Translations under genes and position numbers: made by a program
In this document: piece after piece, positions 1 to 6,814 of the stretch
Position numbering within the stretch: position 1 is the stretch's first letter
How the letters are laid out: every line of letters starts with the position of its first letter
Source: an uncultured Eubacteriales bacterium
Lineage (GTDB): Bacteria; Bacillota; Clostridia; Christensenellales; CAG-917
DNA: 11,787 nt
Assembly (NCBI GenBank): GCA_900550855.1
Contig: URTQ01000031.1
Span: 1-11,787 of the forward strand
Direction of reading: 5' to 3'
Notes under the pieces: generated by a model
The model's input: the letters and a program-made list of their open reading frames with translations, nothing else
Databases searched by the model: none
What the model was told of the DNA's origin: nothing

Positions 1-55
1 AAACAAGCCGTTTTTTTATTTTTCTAACCTTTTTTAACTGATAACAGCATTTTTT

Positions 56-652
56 TTGCTTCTTTTTGATGTTGTTCCTATTTTTATGGTTTTTATAACT
101 TGTATATCGATTTTCTTATGCCGTTTTTTTGTCTTACATAAAAAGAAAGATAATACGCAAAATAGATTTATGGCGATTGCTGTCGTATTGATTTGCGCGC
201 AGGTTTTGCTCATTGCGCTGATATTTCCCGTAAAACTGTCTTGTACGACGCATTTTTCGCTTGCAAGCGAGGCGGTGAACGTGCAGTTCAAATTTGTGGG
301 CATATCGATTACAAGAATCAAGATTTGCGTGAGAGAAGGGCTCAAAGTGCAAATAAACGGCAAAACGCTCAAAAATCTCGACAACGACATAAGCGTGACT
401 CAAATGGGTAAAATCGCACGTTTCTTGTTGGAAAACGAGATTGTCGACGTAAACGGCTTGATTGCCTACGTCGGCGCAAACAACGCAAAAAACGGCGCGA
501 TACTGTGCGCTCTCTTGCAAATGTTGCCGATTTTTGCAAAAACGGTGATTCAGGACGAAAGCAAGGACAGATTCGACGCAGAGTGCGGAATAAGAATAAG
601 GATAAACGCCGTTCAAGCCATAAAAGCGATTGCAATCGGCAAGGGAAGGTAA
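56..652 (+). CDS. DUF2953-like membrane protein upstream of gerW
   Basis: A 198-residue protein of unknown biochemical function. I assign it to the DUF2953 family on two grounds. It directly precedes gerW/ytfJ, the usual place of that family in spore-forming Firmicutes. It also has the family layout: a hydrophobic helix (about 40-58), a beta-rich segment, and a small-residue stretch near 139-155 (GANNAKNGAILCALLQ) followed by a C-terminal strand ending in basic residues. The start is uncertain. The TTG at 56 is the first start codon after an in-frame stop at 35-37 and gives an extra hydrophobic segment (about 5-24). ATG at 86 and ATG at 170 are alternatives, and the latter gives a 160-residue protein that begins at the helix, as in most family members. 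None has a clear Shine-Dalgarno sequence. The stop is one base before the gerW start, and the gerW ribosome binding site lies in its last codons, so the two are co-expressed and probably translationally coupled. Family assignment is moderate. Confidence 0.6.
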   Translation: MLLFDVVPIFMVFITCISIFLCRFFVLHKKKDNTQNRFMAIAVVLICAQVLLIALIFPVKLSCTTHFSLASEAVNVQFKFVGISITRIKICVREGLKVQINGKTLKNLDNDISVTQMGKIARFLLENEIVDVNGLIAYVGANNAKNGAILCALLQMLPIFAKTVIQDESKDRFDAECGIRIRINAVQAIKAIAIGKGR

Positions 653-653
653 T

Positions 654-989
654 ATGCAAAGTTTTGAAGAAATATTGCGACAAACGATAGAAAGTTTGAA
701 AAAGTCGGCAGAATTTAACGAAATCGTGGGAAAGCCTATCGTAAACGGCGACGGCACGCTCGTTTTGCCCGTGAGCAAAATAAGCGTGGGTTTCGTCGCA
801 GGCGGCGCGGACTACGAGAGCGAAAAGAAAGTGAAATCGCCCGTCGGCGTAAGCGGCGGTGGGGTGAGCGTAACCCCGATTGGTTTTCTCGTTTGCGGCG
901 CGCAAAAGAAATTCGTGAGGGTGGACGGCGAAGAAAACAAGTGGCTCGAACTTCTCAAAAGCGTTGCCAACGTTATGAAAAAGGATTAA
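654..989 (+). CDS. gerW: GerW/YtfJ family sporulation protein
   Basis: A 111-residue protein of the spore protein YtfJ (GerW) family, which in Bacillus is needed for normal spore germination and is made in the forespore. The family hallmark is clear: GKPIVNGDGTLVLPVSKISV (residues 26-45), then a glycine-rich stretch FVAGGADY (47-54), then PVGVSGGGVSVTPIGFLV (63-80), which is a series of short strands and turns. ATG 654 is chosen because AGGGAAGG lies 5 bases upstream at 642-649; the longer TTG start at 630 would put that site inside the gene. No membrane helix or signal peptide is visible. It sits between a DUF2953-like gene and a D-Ala-D-Ala carboxypeptidase gene, a spore/cell-wall grouping common in Clostridia. 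It implies an endospore-forming ancestry, although the family also survives in lineages that no longer sporulate. Confidence 0.92.
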   Translation: MQSFEEILRQTIESLKKSAEFNEIVGKPIVNGDGTLVLPVSKISVGFVAGGADYESEKKVKSPVGVSGGGVSVTPIGFLVCGAQKKFVRVDGEENKWLELLKSVANVMKKD

Positions 990-1002
990 GAGAGGGAAGA
1001 AT

Positions 1003-2070
1003 ATGGACGATTTTTCAAAAAAAGCGGTTGTTATGGCGATTGCGATTGTGTGTTTGACAATCGCAATAATTTCGTCATTTTCGATAGGTAACGTCGTTTA
1101 TCCTATCAAAAGTATTCTAAAAAACGACAAAAACGAGAATTATATTAGCAAAAATGTCGATGAAAATACGCAAGATGCAATCAACGACGATATCTTGCAA
1201 ACGGTAAAAAGAGGCGCAAGCGGCGCGGTGTGTATAGAGATGTCGTCAAGGCGCATTTTGTGCGAGGACGGAAAAGACGAGGTGTGCTACCCTGCAAGTA
1301 CGACGAAAGTTTTGACTGCTTTGATTGCCATAGAACGTCTGCCGCTCGACAAAGTTGTGACCGTGCCGAAAATTGCGGAAGGCGTGGAAGGTTCGTCCAT
1401 ATATCTGAAAGCTGGCGATACGATAACCGTTGAAGACTTGCTTTTCGGTCTTATGCTCAGAAGTGGAAACGACGCGGCGGTTACGCTTGCGACGGAAGTT
1501 GCGGGCGGTATCGATGAATTTGCTTCTCTTATGAACGAAAAGGCAAAAACGCTCGGCGCGCATAATTCGCATTTCGTAAATCCGCACGGACTACACGACG
1601 ACAATCACTACACGACGGCGTACGATTTGGCGCTTATTTGCGCCGCGGCATACGAAAATCCCGATTTTGCGCGTATCGTCGGCACTAAACAGAGAAAAAT
1701 CGAAGTGAGCGGCGAGGCAAGATATATTGCGAACAAAAACAAACTTTTGAAACTTTTCGACGGCGCAAACGGCGTGAAAACCGGTTTCACCAAAAAGAGC
1801 GGCAGATGTCTTGTGGGCGGCGCAAAAAGAGGGGATATGCAACTTATAACCGTTGTGTTGAATCACGGCGATATGTGGAACGACACTATTAGAATGCTGA
1901 ATTTCGGCTTTGACAACTACGAAATGATACCTCTTGACAACGCGCTTTTGACAAGCGGAAACGACGTTGTGAAAGTCAAAGTCAATCAAACCGTCACGCC
2001 GAACTGGCAAAACGTCAAATATCCTCTCAAAAAGGACGGCAGCGAAAAACTCGTCGTGGAATTAATTTAA
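1003..2070 (+). CDS. dacF: D-alanyl-D-alanine carboxypeptidase, DacF-like (peptidase S11), short C-terminus
   Basis: A 355-residue penicillin-binding protein that removes the terminal D-Ala from peptidoglycan stem peptides outside the membrane. All three S11 active-site motifs are present: SxxK as S99-TT-K102, SGN at 154-156, and KTG at 259-261. The family block FVNPHGL (191-197) also fits. Residues 8-28 form one hydrophobic helix without an obvious cleavage site, followed by a charged linker (40-70). It may therefore be held by an N-terminal anchor rather than secreted. The penicillin-binding protein 5 C-terminal domain begins near 320 but stops after about 35 residues, and the usual C-terminal amphipathic membrane anchor is missing. 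No remnant of the lost part is evident downstream. The start has AGAGGG about 6 bases upstream (991-996). The gap from gerW is 13 bases, and a terminator follows the gene. It could be named dacB or dacF; the family is certain and the exact orthologue is not. Confidence 0.9.
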   Translation: MDDFSKKAVVMAIAIVCLTIAIISSFSIGNVVYPIKSILKNDKNENYISKNVDENTQDAINDDILQTVKRGASGAVCIEMSSRRILCEDGKDEVCYPASTTKVLTALIAIERLPLDKVVTVPKIAEGVEGSSIYLKAGDTITVEDLLFGLMLRSGNDAAVTLATEVAGGIDEFASLMNEKAKTLGAHNSHFVNPHGLHDDNHYTTAYDLALICAAAYENPDFARIVGTKQRKIEVSGEARYIANKNKLLKLFDGANGVKTGFTKKSGRCLVGGAKRGDMQLITVVLNHGDMWNDTIRMLNFGFDNYEMIPLDNALLTSGNDVVKVKVNQTVTPNWQNVKYPLKKDGSEKLVVELI

Positions 2071-2222
2071 GCAGAGTCGAAAACGATAAATTCCACAAAC
2101 GAAAAACCGATTGAAAACGATTGAAGAACGACGAAAATCGGCTAAAAACGATGCGAATGCGGCGAAATATTTGACGAAAACGCGCCAAAATCGCAGTAAG
2201 AACGGAAATATAGCGTTTTTCT

Positions 2223-2250
2223 GAAAAGGCAGACCGCCTTTTCTTTTTTA
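2223..2250 (+). terminator. Rho-independent terminator after dacF
   Basis: GAAAAGGC (2223-2230) pairs perfectly with GCCTTTTC (2236-2243) around the loop AGACC, followed by six T residues (2244-2249). It closes the gerW-dacF unit about 150 bases after the dacF stop. The 2071-2222 stretch before it has no gene that I can support. It is A/CGA-rich and contains AAAACGAT three times (2080, 2114, 2145). Confidence 0.85.
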
Positions 2251-2279
2251 ATGCGCTTTTAAGGATTTTGCGCATTTGC

Positions 2280-2308
2280 TTGCTCTTTTAATATTTTTTT
2301 TGTATACT
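2280..2308 (+). promoter_or_regulatory. Predicted sigma-A promoter for the rluB-surE-...-rpsA operon
   Basis: TTGCTC (2280-2285) and TATACT (2303-2308) are separated by 17 bases that include a T-rich tract. The -10 matches consensus in five of six positions and the -35 in three of six. Transcription would start near 2315, leaving about 40 bases of leader before the rluB ATG. Its place, just after a terminator and before a co-directional gene block, supports it. Confidence 0.6.
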
Positions 2309-2323
2309 TTGATTAATTTATGT

Positions 2324-2344
2324 GCGCTTGCAGAGTGCGAGCGC
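2324..2344 (+). promoter_or_regulatory. Leader hairpin abutting the rluB ribosome binding site
   Basis: GCGCTTGCA (2324-2332) can pair with TGCGAGCGC (2336-2344) over nine base pairs with one G-T wobble and a GAG loop. It fills most of the predicted leader and ends directly before the Shine-Dalgarno bases GTGAGG (2345-2350). There is no T-run, so it is not a terminator. It may affect translation or mRNA stability, or be a DNA dyad for a regulator. The role is inferred. Confidence 0.45.
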
Positions 2345-2354
2345 GTGAGGTCTT

Positions 2355-3293
2355 ATGAGAATCAACAAATATCTTGCAGAATGCGGCGTATGTTCTCGTC
2401 GTAAGGCGGACGAACTCGTCAAAGAAGGACGCGTGAGCGTCAACAAGAAAGTCGTCAGAGAAGTCGGCACGGACGTCGACGAAACCAAGGACGTCGTCTT
2501 TGTGGACGGAAAAAAGGTCGTAAGAGTCACACACTACGACTATCTTTTGTTTTACAAACCGAAGAATTGCGTGACCACTCTCAACGAGGACAACGACAAT
2601 AAGAGCGGCCGCAAAAAGACGGATAAAGAACTTGAAGAAATCAAGAATCGCGCCGAAAAACTTGCCGCAAAAGGCATCGTCGAGGAAGTTAAGGAACATT
2701 CCAAACCTCGCAAAATCATCACCGATTTTATCGGTGACGACTACAAAAACAAGCGTTTGTATCCCGTCGGCAGACTCGATTACGACAGTGAAGGTTTGCT
2801 TCTTTTGACCAACGATGGCGATTTGACGTACAAACTTACGCACCCGTCGAGCGAAATTCCCAAAACTTACGTCGTAAAAATCGAAGGCACTATCGATGAA
2901 AGCGACCTTGCCGCGCTCAGAAAGGGCGTCACCGTCGACGGCGTAAAGTACGGCAGAAGCAAGGTTAAAATCACGGGTATCGAAAAGGTTAAGGACGCGA
3001 AAAAAGCGGTTATCGACCCCAAAGACATTCTCGCAAGAGAGGCGATAGAGTGCAACGAGGACACGAGCGGCGTGTTTACTCGCCTCGAAGTTATCATTTT
3101 CGAGGGCAAAAACAGAGAAATCCGCCGTATGTTCGAAGCGGTCGAAAAGAAAGTCGTATTCTTGAAGCGCGTCGCTATCGGCGAATTGCGACTCGGCGGT
3201 CTTGCAAGAGGAACATATCGTCCTTTGAACGAGATGGAAATTGCGTATTTATATACAATAGCCAACAAAACTCAACAACCGATTGAAAGGTGA
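2355..3293 (+). CDS. rluB: 23S rRNA pseudouridine synthase, RluB/RsuA family, with charged insertions
   Basis: A 312-residue pseudouridine synthase that isomerises uridine in ribosomal RNA. An S4 RNA-binding domain occupies residues 1-60 (MRINKYLAECGVCSRRKADE). The catalytic domain follows: LLFYKPK (64-70), then the active-site motif GRLDYDSEGLLLLTNDGDL (139-157) with catalytic Asp142, and later EGKNREIRRMF (250-260), both typical of the RsuA/RluB/RluE/RluF group. It is longer than the roughly 240 residues usual for the family. There is a lysine/glutamate-rich insertion at about 78-120 between the KPK strand and the catalytic loop, and a second at about 209-240 in the later half. ATG 2355 follows GTGAGG with a 4-base gap. 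It is the first gene of the operon; surE starts 4 bases after its stop. RluB is the best name because Clostridia with this gene order carry RluB here, but the target nucleotide cannot be proven from sequence. Confidence 0.9.
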   Translation: MRINKYLAECGVCSRRKADELVKEGRVSVNKKVVREVGTDVDETKDVVFVDGKKVVRVTHYDYLLFYKPKNCVTTLNEDNDNKSGRKKTDKELEEIKNRAEKLAAKGIVEEVKEHSKPRKIITDFIGDDYKNKRLYPVGRLDYDSEGLLLLTNDGDLTYKLTHPSSEIPKTYVVKIEGTIDESDLAALRKGVTVDGVKYGRSKVKITGIEKVKDAKKAVIDPKDILAREAIECNEDTSGVFTRLEVIIFEGKNREIRRMFEAVEKKVVFLKRVAIGELRLGGLARGTYRPLNEMEIAYLYTIANKTQQPIER

Positions 3294-3297
3294 GCGT

Positions 3298-4059
3298 ATG
3301 AAAATTCTCATTACAAACGATGACGGCTATTTTGCGTCGGGGATAAAAACTCTTGCCAAAACGCTTGCGAAAAATCACGACGTGCGTATCGTCGCGCCTA
3401 TGTCCGAAAGGTCGGGTTCGAGCCATTCGGTGAGTTTTTTCAGTGGAATCACATACGAAAATAAGGGTATTATCGACGATATTCCCACGTTTGCCGTGAG
3501 CGGAACGCCGGGCGATTGCGTGCTTTTCGGCGTGAAATACCTTTTCAAAGACGAGAAAATCGACGCGGTCGTGTCGGGCATAAACACTTGCCTCAACGCA
3601 GGAAGCGACATAATCTTTTCGGGAACTTTCGGCGCGGCGCAAGAGGGTACTTTTCAGCGTATACCCTCGCTTGCGGTGTCATTAAGAACGCACGGCGTTC
3701 CCGACTACGAATTTGCGGCGGAATTTACCGCTAACAATCTCGAAAGACTATTATCTTTCGCAACCGAGAACGTCACGATAAATCTGAATATCCCCAGCGT
3801 CAAAAAGGAAAGCATAAAGGGCGTGAAAATCGCGCCCGTGGCATATCAACCTTACGACGAAAAGTACGTTAAAAAAGTCGGCGAGGACGGCGTGACGTAT
3901 TTTTGCGTGGACGGTCACAGAATACCGCACGTCGACGAGGTCGTGGGCGGCGATTGCTATCAACTCGACAACGGTTACATAACCGTAACGCCCGTGCAAA
4001 TGCTCGCAAACGATTTGCCGACAATCGAAAAATTGAAAGAGGCGAAGTTCGAGTTATGA
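3298..4059 (+). CDS. surE: 5'/3'-nucleotidase SurE
   Basis: A 253-residue cytosolic, metal-dependent nucleoside monophosphate phosphatase. The metal and phosphate site is intact: NDDG at residues 7-10 (Asp8, Asp9), RSGSSHS at 38-44 (metal ligand Ser39), SGTPGDCV at 69-76, and VSGIN at 92-96 (Asn96) running into the SGTFGAA motif (109-115). Length agrees with the family (about 250). ATG 3298 is preferred over an upstream in-frame TTG (3283) because the protein then begins MKILITNDDG, as in orthologues, and AAAGGTGAG (3286-3294) acts as the ribosome binding site. That site straddles the rluB stop, 4 bases upstream, suggesting coupling. The next gene overlaps the surE stop by 4 bases (ATGA). In an operon with CMP kinase it may help balance nucleotide monophosphates, which is inference. 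Confidence 0.95.
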   Translation: MKILITNDDGYFASGIKTLAKTLAKNHDVRIVAPMSERSGSSHSVSFFSGITYENKGIIDDIPTFAVSGTPGDCVLFGVKYLFKDEKIDAVVSGINTCLNAGSDIIFSGTFGAAQEGTFQRIPSLAVSLRTHGVPDYEFAAEFTANNLERLLSFATENVTINLNIPSVKKESIKGVKIAPVAYQPYDEKYVKKVGEDGVTYFCVDGHRIPHVDEVVGGDCYQLDNGYITVTPVQMLANDLPTIEKLKEAKFEL

Positions 4060-5291
4060 GAGTTTGCGTAATCGGCGCAGGTGCGGCAGGTATGACGGCT
4101 TCCGTTTTTCTCGCAAGAGAGGGGGCGGACGTTATCCTTGTCGAAAAAAACGAGAAATTCGGCAAAAAACTCTACATAACGGGCAAGGGCAGGTGCAATC
4201 TCACCAACGATTGCGAACTTGCGGATTTGTTCCAGAACGTCGTCAGAGGCGAGAAATTTTTGCGCTCGTCGCTGTACGGATTCACGCCTCAAAACACGAT
4301 GTCGTTTTTCGAGGATTTGGGCTTGAAACTCGTCGTGGAAAGGGGAAACAGAGTCTTTCCGTTCTCGCAAAAGTCGAGCGACGTAATAAAAGCGTTGCAA
4401 ATCGAGATTGACAATCTCGGCGTGGACGTAAAACTCGACAGCGAAGTCAAGTCAATAAAGAAAACCGACGACGGATTTTGCGTCGTAACGGCGTGGGAAA
4501 ATATAAAGTGCGACAAGGTCGTCGTAGCAACTGGCGGAATGAGTTATCCGTCGACGGGTTCGACGGGCGACGGATATGCGTTTGCAAAGTCGTTCGGACT
4601 TAAAATCGTCGAGCCGCGACAGGCTCTTGCGCCTATCATAGTCAAGCAAAACGTGTCGGCGTTGCAGGGAATATCCCTTAAAAACGTCAACCTTTGCGCA
4701 AACGACGAAAACGGAAAAGAGATTGCGAGCGAGTTTGGCGAAATGCTGTTTACCAACAGAGGATTGTCAGGACCGATTGCGCTTACGATTTCGTCTTACA
4801 TCAACAGAAAACCAAACGTCGTTTTAACTCTCGATTTGAAACCCGCTCTTGACGAAAACACACTGGACAGACGGGTTTTGAGGGATTTTGACGAGAGGAA
4901 AAATCAAGATATAAAGAACGTTACTCGCGCGCTTTTGCCCGAAAGGCTCAACGCTTACGTTTTGAAATGCGCAGGCATTGCCGAGAGCAAAAAGGTGAAC
5001 GAAATCACCAAAGAGGAACGTGCAAAACTTGTAAAAACCATAAAGAATTTGCGCTTTGACGTGCAGTCGCTCGCGCCGTTTACGGAAGCGATAGTAACGT
5101 CGGGCGGCGTGGATTTGAAATGCCTCAAACCCACTTGCGAAAGCAAGGACGTAGATGGATTATATTTCGTCGGCGAAACTATCGACGTAGACGCATTGAC
5201 GGGCGGATTCAATCTGCAACTTGCGTTTGCGACGGCTGTATGCGCGGCAAGGGACATAATCAAAAAATCCGCTCAATCTGCGGAAAAGTGA
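4056..5291 (+). CDS. NAD(P)/FAD-dependent oxidoreductase, HI0933/YhiN (BaiN-like) family
   Basis: A 411-residue flavoprotein. The N-terminal FAD-binding Rossmann motif is GAGAAG (7-12) with the acidic end of the second strand at Glu30. The family signatures follow in order: GKGRCNLTN (43-51), a second nucleotide-contact motif VVVATGGMSYPSTG (155-168), FTNRGLSGP (232-240), and the C-terminal FAD closure GLYFVGETIDVDALTGGFNL (368-387). The size matches the HI0933/YhiN family of about 400 residues. The only well-studied relative is BaiN of Clostridium scindens, linked to bile-acid 7-dehydroxylation, but most members sit in housekeeping operons like this one and have no proven substrate. I therefore give no gene symbol and do not predict bile-acid activity. 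The start overlaps the surE stop as ATGA, so the two are translationally coupled. Longer upstream starts would only read into surE. A 71-base gap without terminator or promoter separates it from cmk-plsC. Confidence 0.9.
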   Translation: MRVCVIGAGAAGMTASVFLAREGADVILVEKNEKFGKKLYITGKGRCNLTNDCELADLFQNVVRGEKFLRSSLYGFTPQNTMSFFEDLGLKLVVERGNRVFPFSQKSSDVIKALQIEIDNLGVDVKLDSEVKSIKKTDDGFCVVTAWENIKCDKVVVATGGMSYPSTGSTGDGYAFAKSFGLKIVEPRQALAPIIVKQNVSALQGISLKNVNLCANDENGKEIASEFGEMLFTNRGLSGPIALTISSYINRKPNVVLTLDLKPALDENTLDRRVLRDFDERKNQDIKNVTRALLPERLNAYVLKCAGIAESKKVNEITKEERAKLVKTIKNLRFDVQSLAPFTEAIVTSGGVDLKCLKPTCESKDVDGLYFVGETIDVDALTGGFNLQLAFATAVCAARDIIKKSAQSAEK

Positions 5292-5362
5292 ACAAATGCG
5301 GAATCTAACCGCCTAAAATCGCAATTACAAAAGACTTCAAACTCTGAAAGGTCGGAGGGAAT

Positions 5363-6775
5363 ATGATAAATATCGCAATAGACGGACCTGCGGGCGCAGG
5401 CAAAAGCACAATAGCAAAAGCGGTGGCAAAAGATCTCGGTATCATCTATCTCGATACGGGCGCGATGTACCGCGCAACCGCTTATCTCGCACTTCAAAAG
5501 GGTATCGACCCCAAAGACGAACAAAAAGTGTCCGAGATGCTCGAAGATCTCAAAATGGACGTCGTTTACAAAGACGGCGAACAACGCATAATCGTCAACG
5601 GTATCGACGCAACGCCGTACCTTCGCGAACACTATATGTCCAAAGCCGCAAGCGACATATCCGCGCTTCCGTGCGTTAGATACAAAATGGTGGACTTGCA
5701 ACGCGATTTCGCAAGTAAAAACGACGTCGTTTTGGACGGCAGAGATATAGGCACGTTCGTGCTTCCGAACGCAAATTGTAAGTTTTTCCTTACCGCTTCC
5801 CCCGAAGAAAGAGCGCAACGCAGAATGAAAGACCTCGAAGAAAAAGGCGAAAAAGTGGATTATCAAACGCTTTTAAGCGACATAATTCAACGTGATTACA
5901 ACGATTCTCACCGCGAGGTCGCGCCGCTCAAACAAGCCGACGACGCAGACTTTGTCGACACCACTCAAATGAGCGTAGAAGACGTCGTAGCGCACGTTAA
6001 AGAGGTTGTGCATATCAAGACCAAAAACGCAAATCTGACCGAACAGAATACCGAAAAACCTTCAACTATAATTCCGTCGAGCGAAATGGACAAAAAGACG
6101 CTCGCAAGAATCAAAACGTATTACAAACCCGAAAAAAGTTTTGTGTTTTACAGATTTTTGAGAGTGATTTTGCGACCGATACAAATGCTCGTATGGCCGA
6201 CAAAAGTCATCGGCGCGGAAAACGCTAAAAAAGTGAAGGGCGCGCTCTTTACCTGCAACCATTATTCCAAAATGGATTCGATGATTCCGTACTTCGTGCT
6301 TTTCAAAAAGGAAGCGCACGCGCTTGCGAAATACGAGTTGTTCACAAATCCCGTCGCAGGTTGGTTCTTGCACAAAATGGGCGCGATTCCCGTGCGCAGA
6401 GGCGAAGCGGACATAGAGTCGGTTAAGCAAGTTTTAAGAGTGCTTAAAGACGGCAAACAACTGCTAATTTTCCCCGAAGGAACGAGGAATAAAGAGGGTA
6501 CGCAACATATGGCGGAATTTAAGACGGGTACGGCTCGTTTCGCGATAAAAGCGAAAGTCCCCGTAGTGCCGATGATTTATTATCAAAGCCCCAAAGCGTT
6601 CAGAAAGAACTGGCTTTACGTCGGCGAACCGTTCTCGCTCGAAGAATTTTACGGCGCGCGCACGATTGACGAAAATCACGCCGCGACCGAAGTCATCAAA
6701 GAAAAAATGGACGAAACTCGCCGCCTTTGCAACGAGTGCGTCGAAAAAGCGACCAAAGGCAAAAAGAAAAAATAA
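5363..6775 (+). CDS. cmk-plsC: Bifunctional cytidylate kinase / 1-acylglycerol-3-phosphate acyltransferase
   Basis: A single 470-residue reading frame joins two enzymes. Residues 1-218 are CMP kinase, which phosphorylates CMP/dCMP with ATP. It has P-loop GPAGAGKS (8-15), LDTGAMYRA (30-38), DGRDIGT (125-131), and the lid region RRMKDLEEKG...RDYNDSHR with the late Asp residues. After a polar linker (about 219-250), residues 251-470 are a PlsC-type acyltransferase that makes phosphatidic acid from lysophosphatidic acid. It has the HX4D catalytic motif as H300-YSKM-D305, FPEGTR at 370-375, and VPVVPMIY at 399-406, with a hydrophobic or amphipathic entry segment around 258-282 that probably meets the membrane. 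The C-terminus is lysine-rich. The start has a strong GGAGGG at 5354-5359, four bases before ATG. In related Clostridia cmk and plsC are usually separate adjacent genes, so this looks like a join of neighbours. Both halves keep their catalytic residues, so both are probably active. Confidence 0.93.
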   Translation: MINIAIDGPAGAGKSTIAKAVAKDLGIIYLDTGAMYRATAYLALQKGIDPKDEQKVSEMLEDLKMDVVYKDGEQRIIVNGIDATPYLREHYMSKAASDISALPCVRYKMVDLQRDFASKNDVVLDGRDIGTFVLPNANCKFFLTASPEERAQRRMKDLEEKGEKVDYQTLLSDIIQRDYNDSHREVAPLKQADDADFVDTTQMSVEDVVAHVKEVVHIKTKNANLTEQNTEKPSTIIPSSEMDKKTLARIKTYYKPEKSFVFYRFLRVILRPIQMLVWPTKVIGAENAKKVKGALFTCNHYSKMDSMIPYFVLFKKEAHALAKYELFTNPVAGWFLHKMGAIPVRRGEADIESVKQVLRVLKDGKQLLIFPEGTRNKEGTQHMAEFKTGTARFAIKAKVPVVPMIYYQSPKAFRKNWLYVGEPFSLEEFYGARTIDENHAATEVIKEKMDETRRLCNECVEKATKGKKKK

Positions 6776-6814
6776 CGGTGAAATCGGCGTTTCGGTCGGT
6801 TTGCGAGGTGAAAA

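Noticed and set aside
72..99. Promoter-like TTGTTC ... TATAAC and GATAAT (149-154) near the start of the window
   Set aside because: The -35 matches are poor, spacing is 16 or worse, and the region is so AT-rich that such hits are expected by chance.
2068..2222. dacF as a frameshifted pseudogene
   Set aside because: All catalytic motifs are intact. Reading the two forward frames I translated beyond the stop gave no recognisable rest of the C-terminal domain, so a naturally short protein is the simpler view.
2250..2276. Second hairpin (AATGCGC ... GCGCATT) after the dacF terminator
   Set aside because: It has a 13-base loop, only seven base pairs and no T-run directly after it, so I do not call it a terminator. 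It may be a chance inverted repeat.
3903..4055. Extended N-terminus for the flavoprotein reaching back into surE
   Set aside because: The Rossmann motif GAGAAG must lie near the start. The added 51 residues are arginine-rich out-of-frame surE sequence, and ATGA overlap at 4056 is the natural start.
4056..5291. Bile-acid 7-dehydroxylation function for the BaiN-like flavoprotein
   Set aside because: There are no bai-operon neighbours; this family is widespread in housekeeping operons of Clostridia, so homology to BaiN does not show that role.
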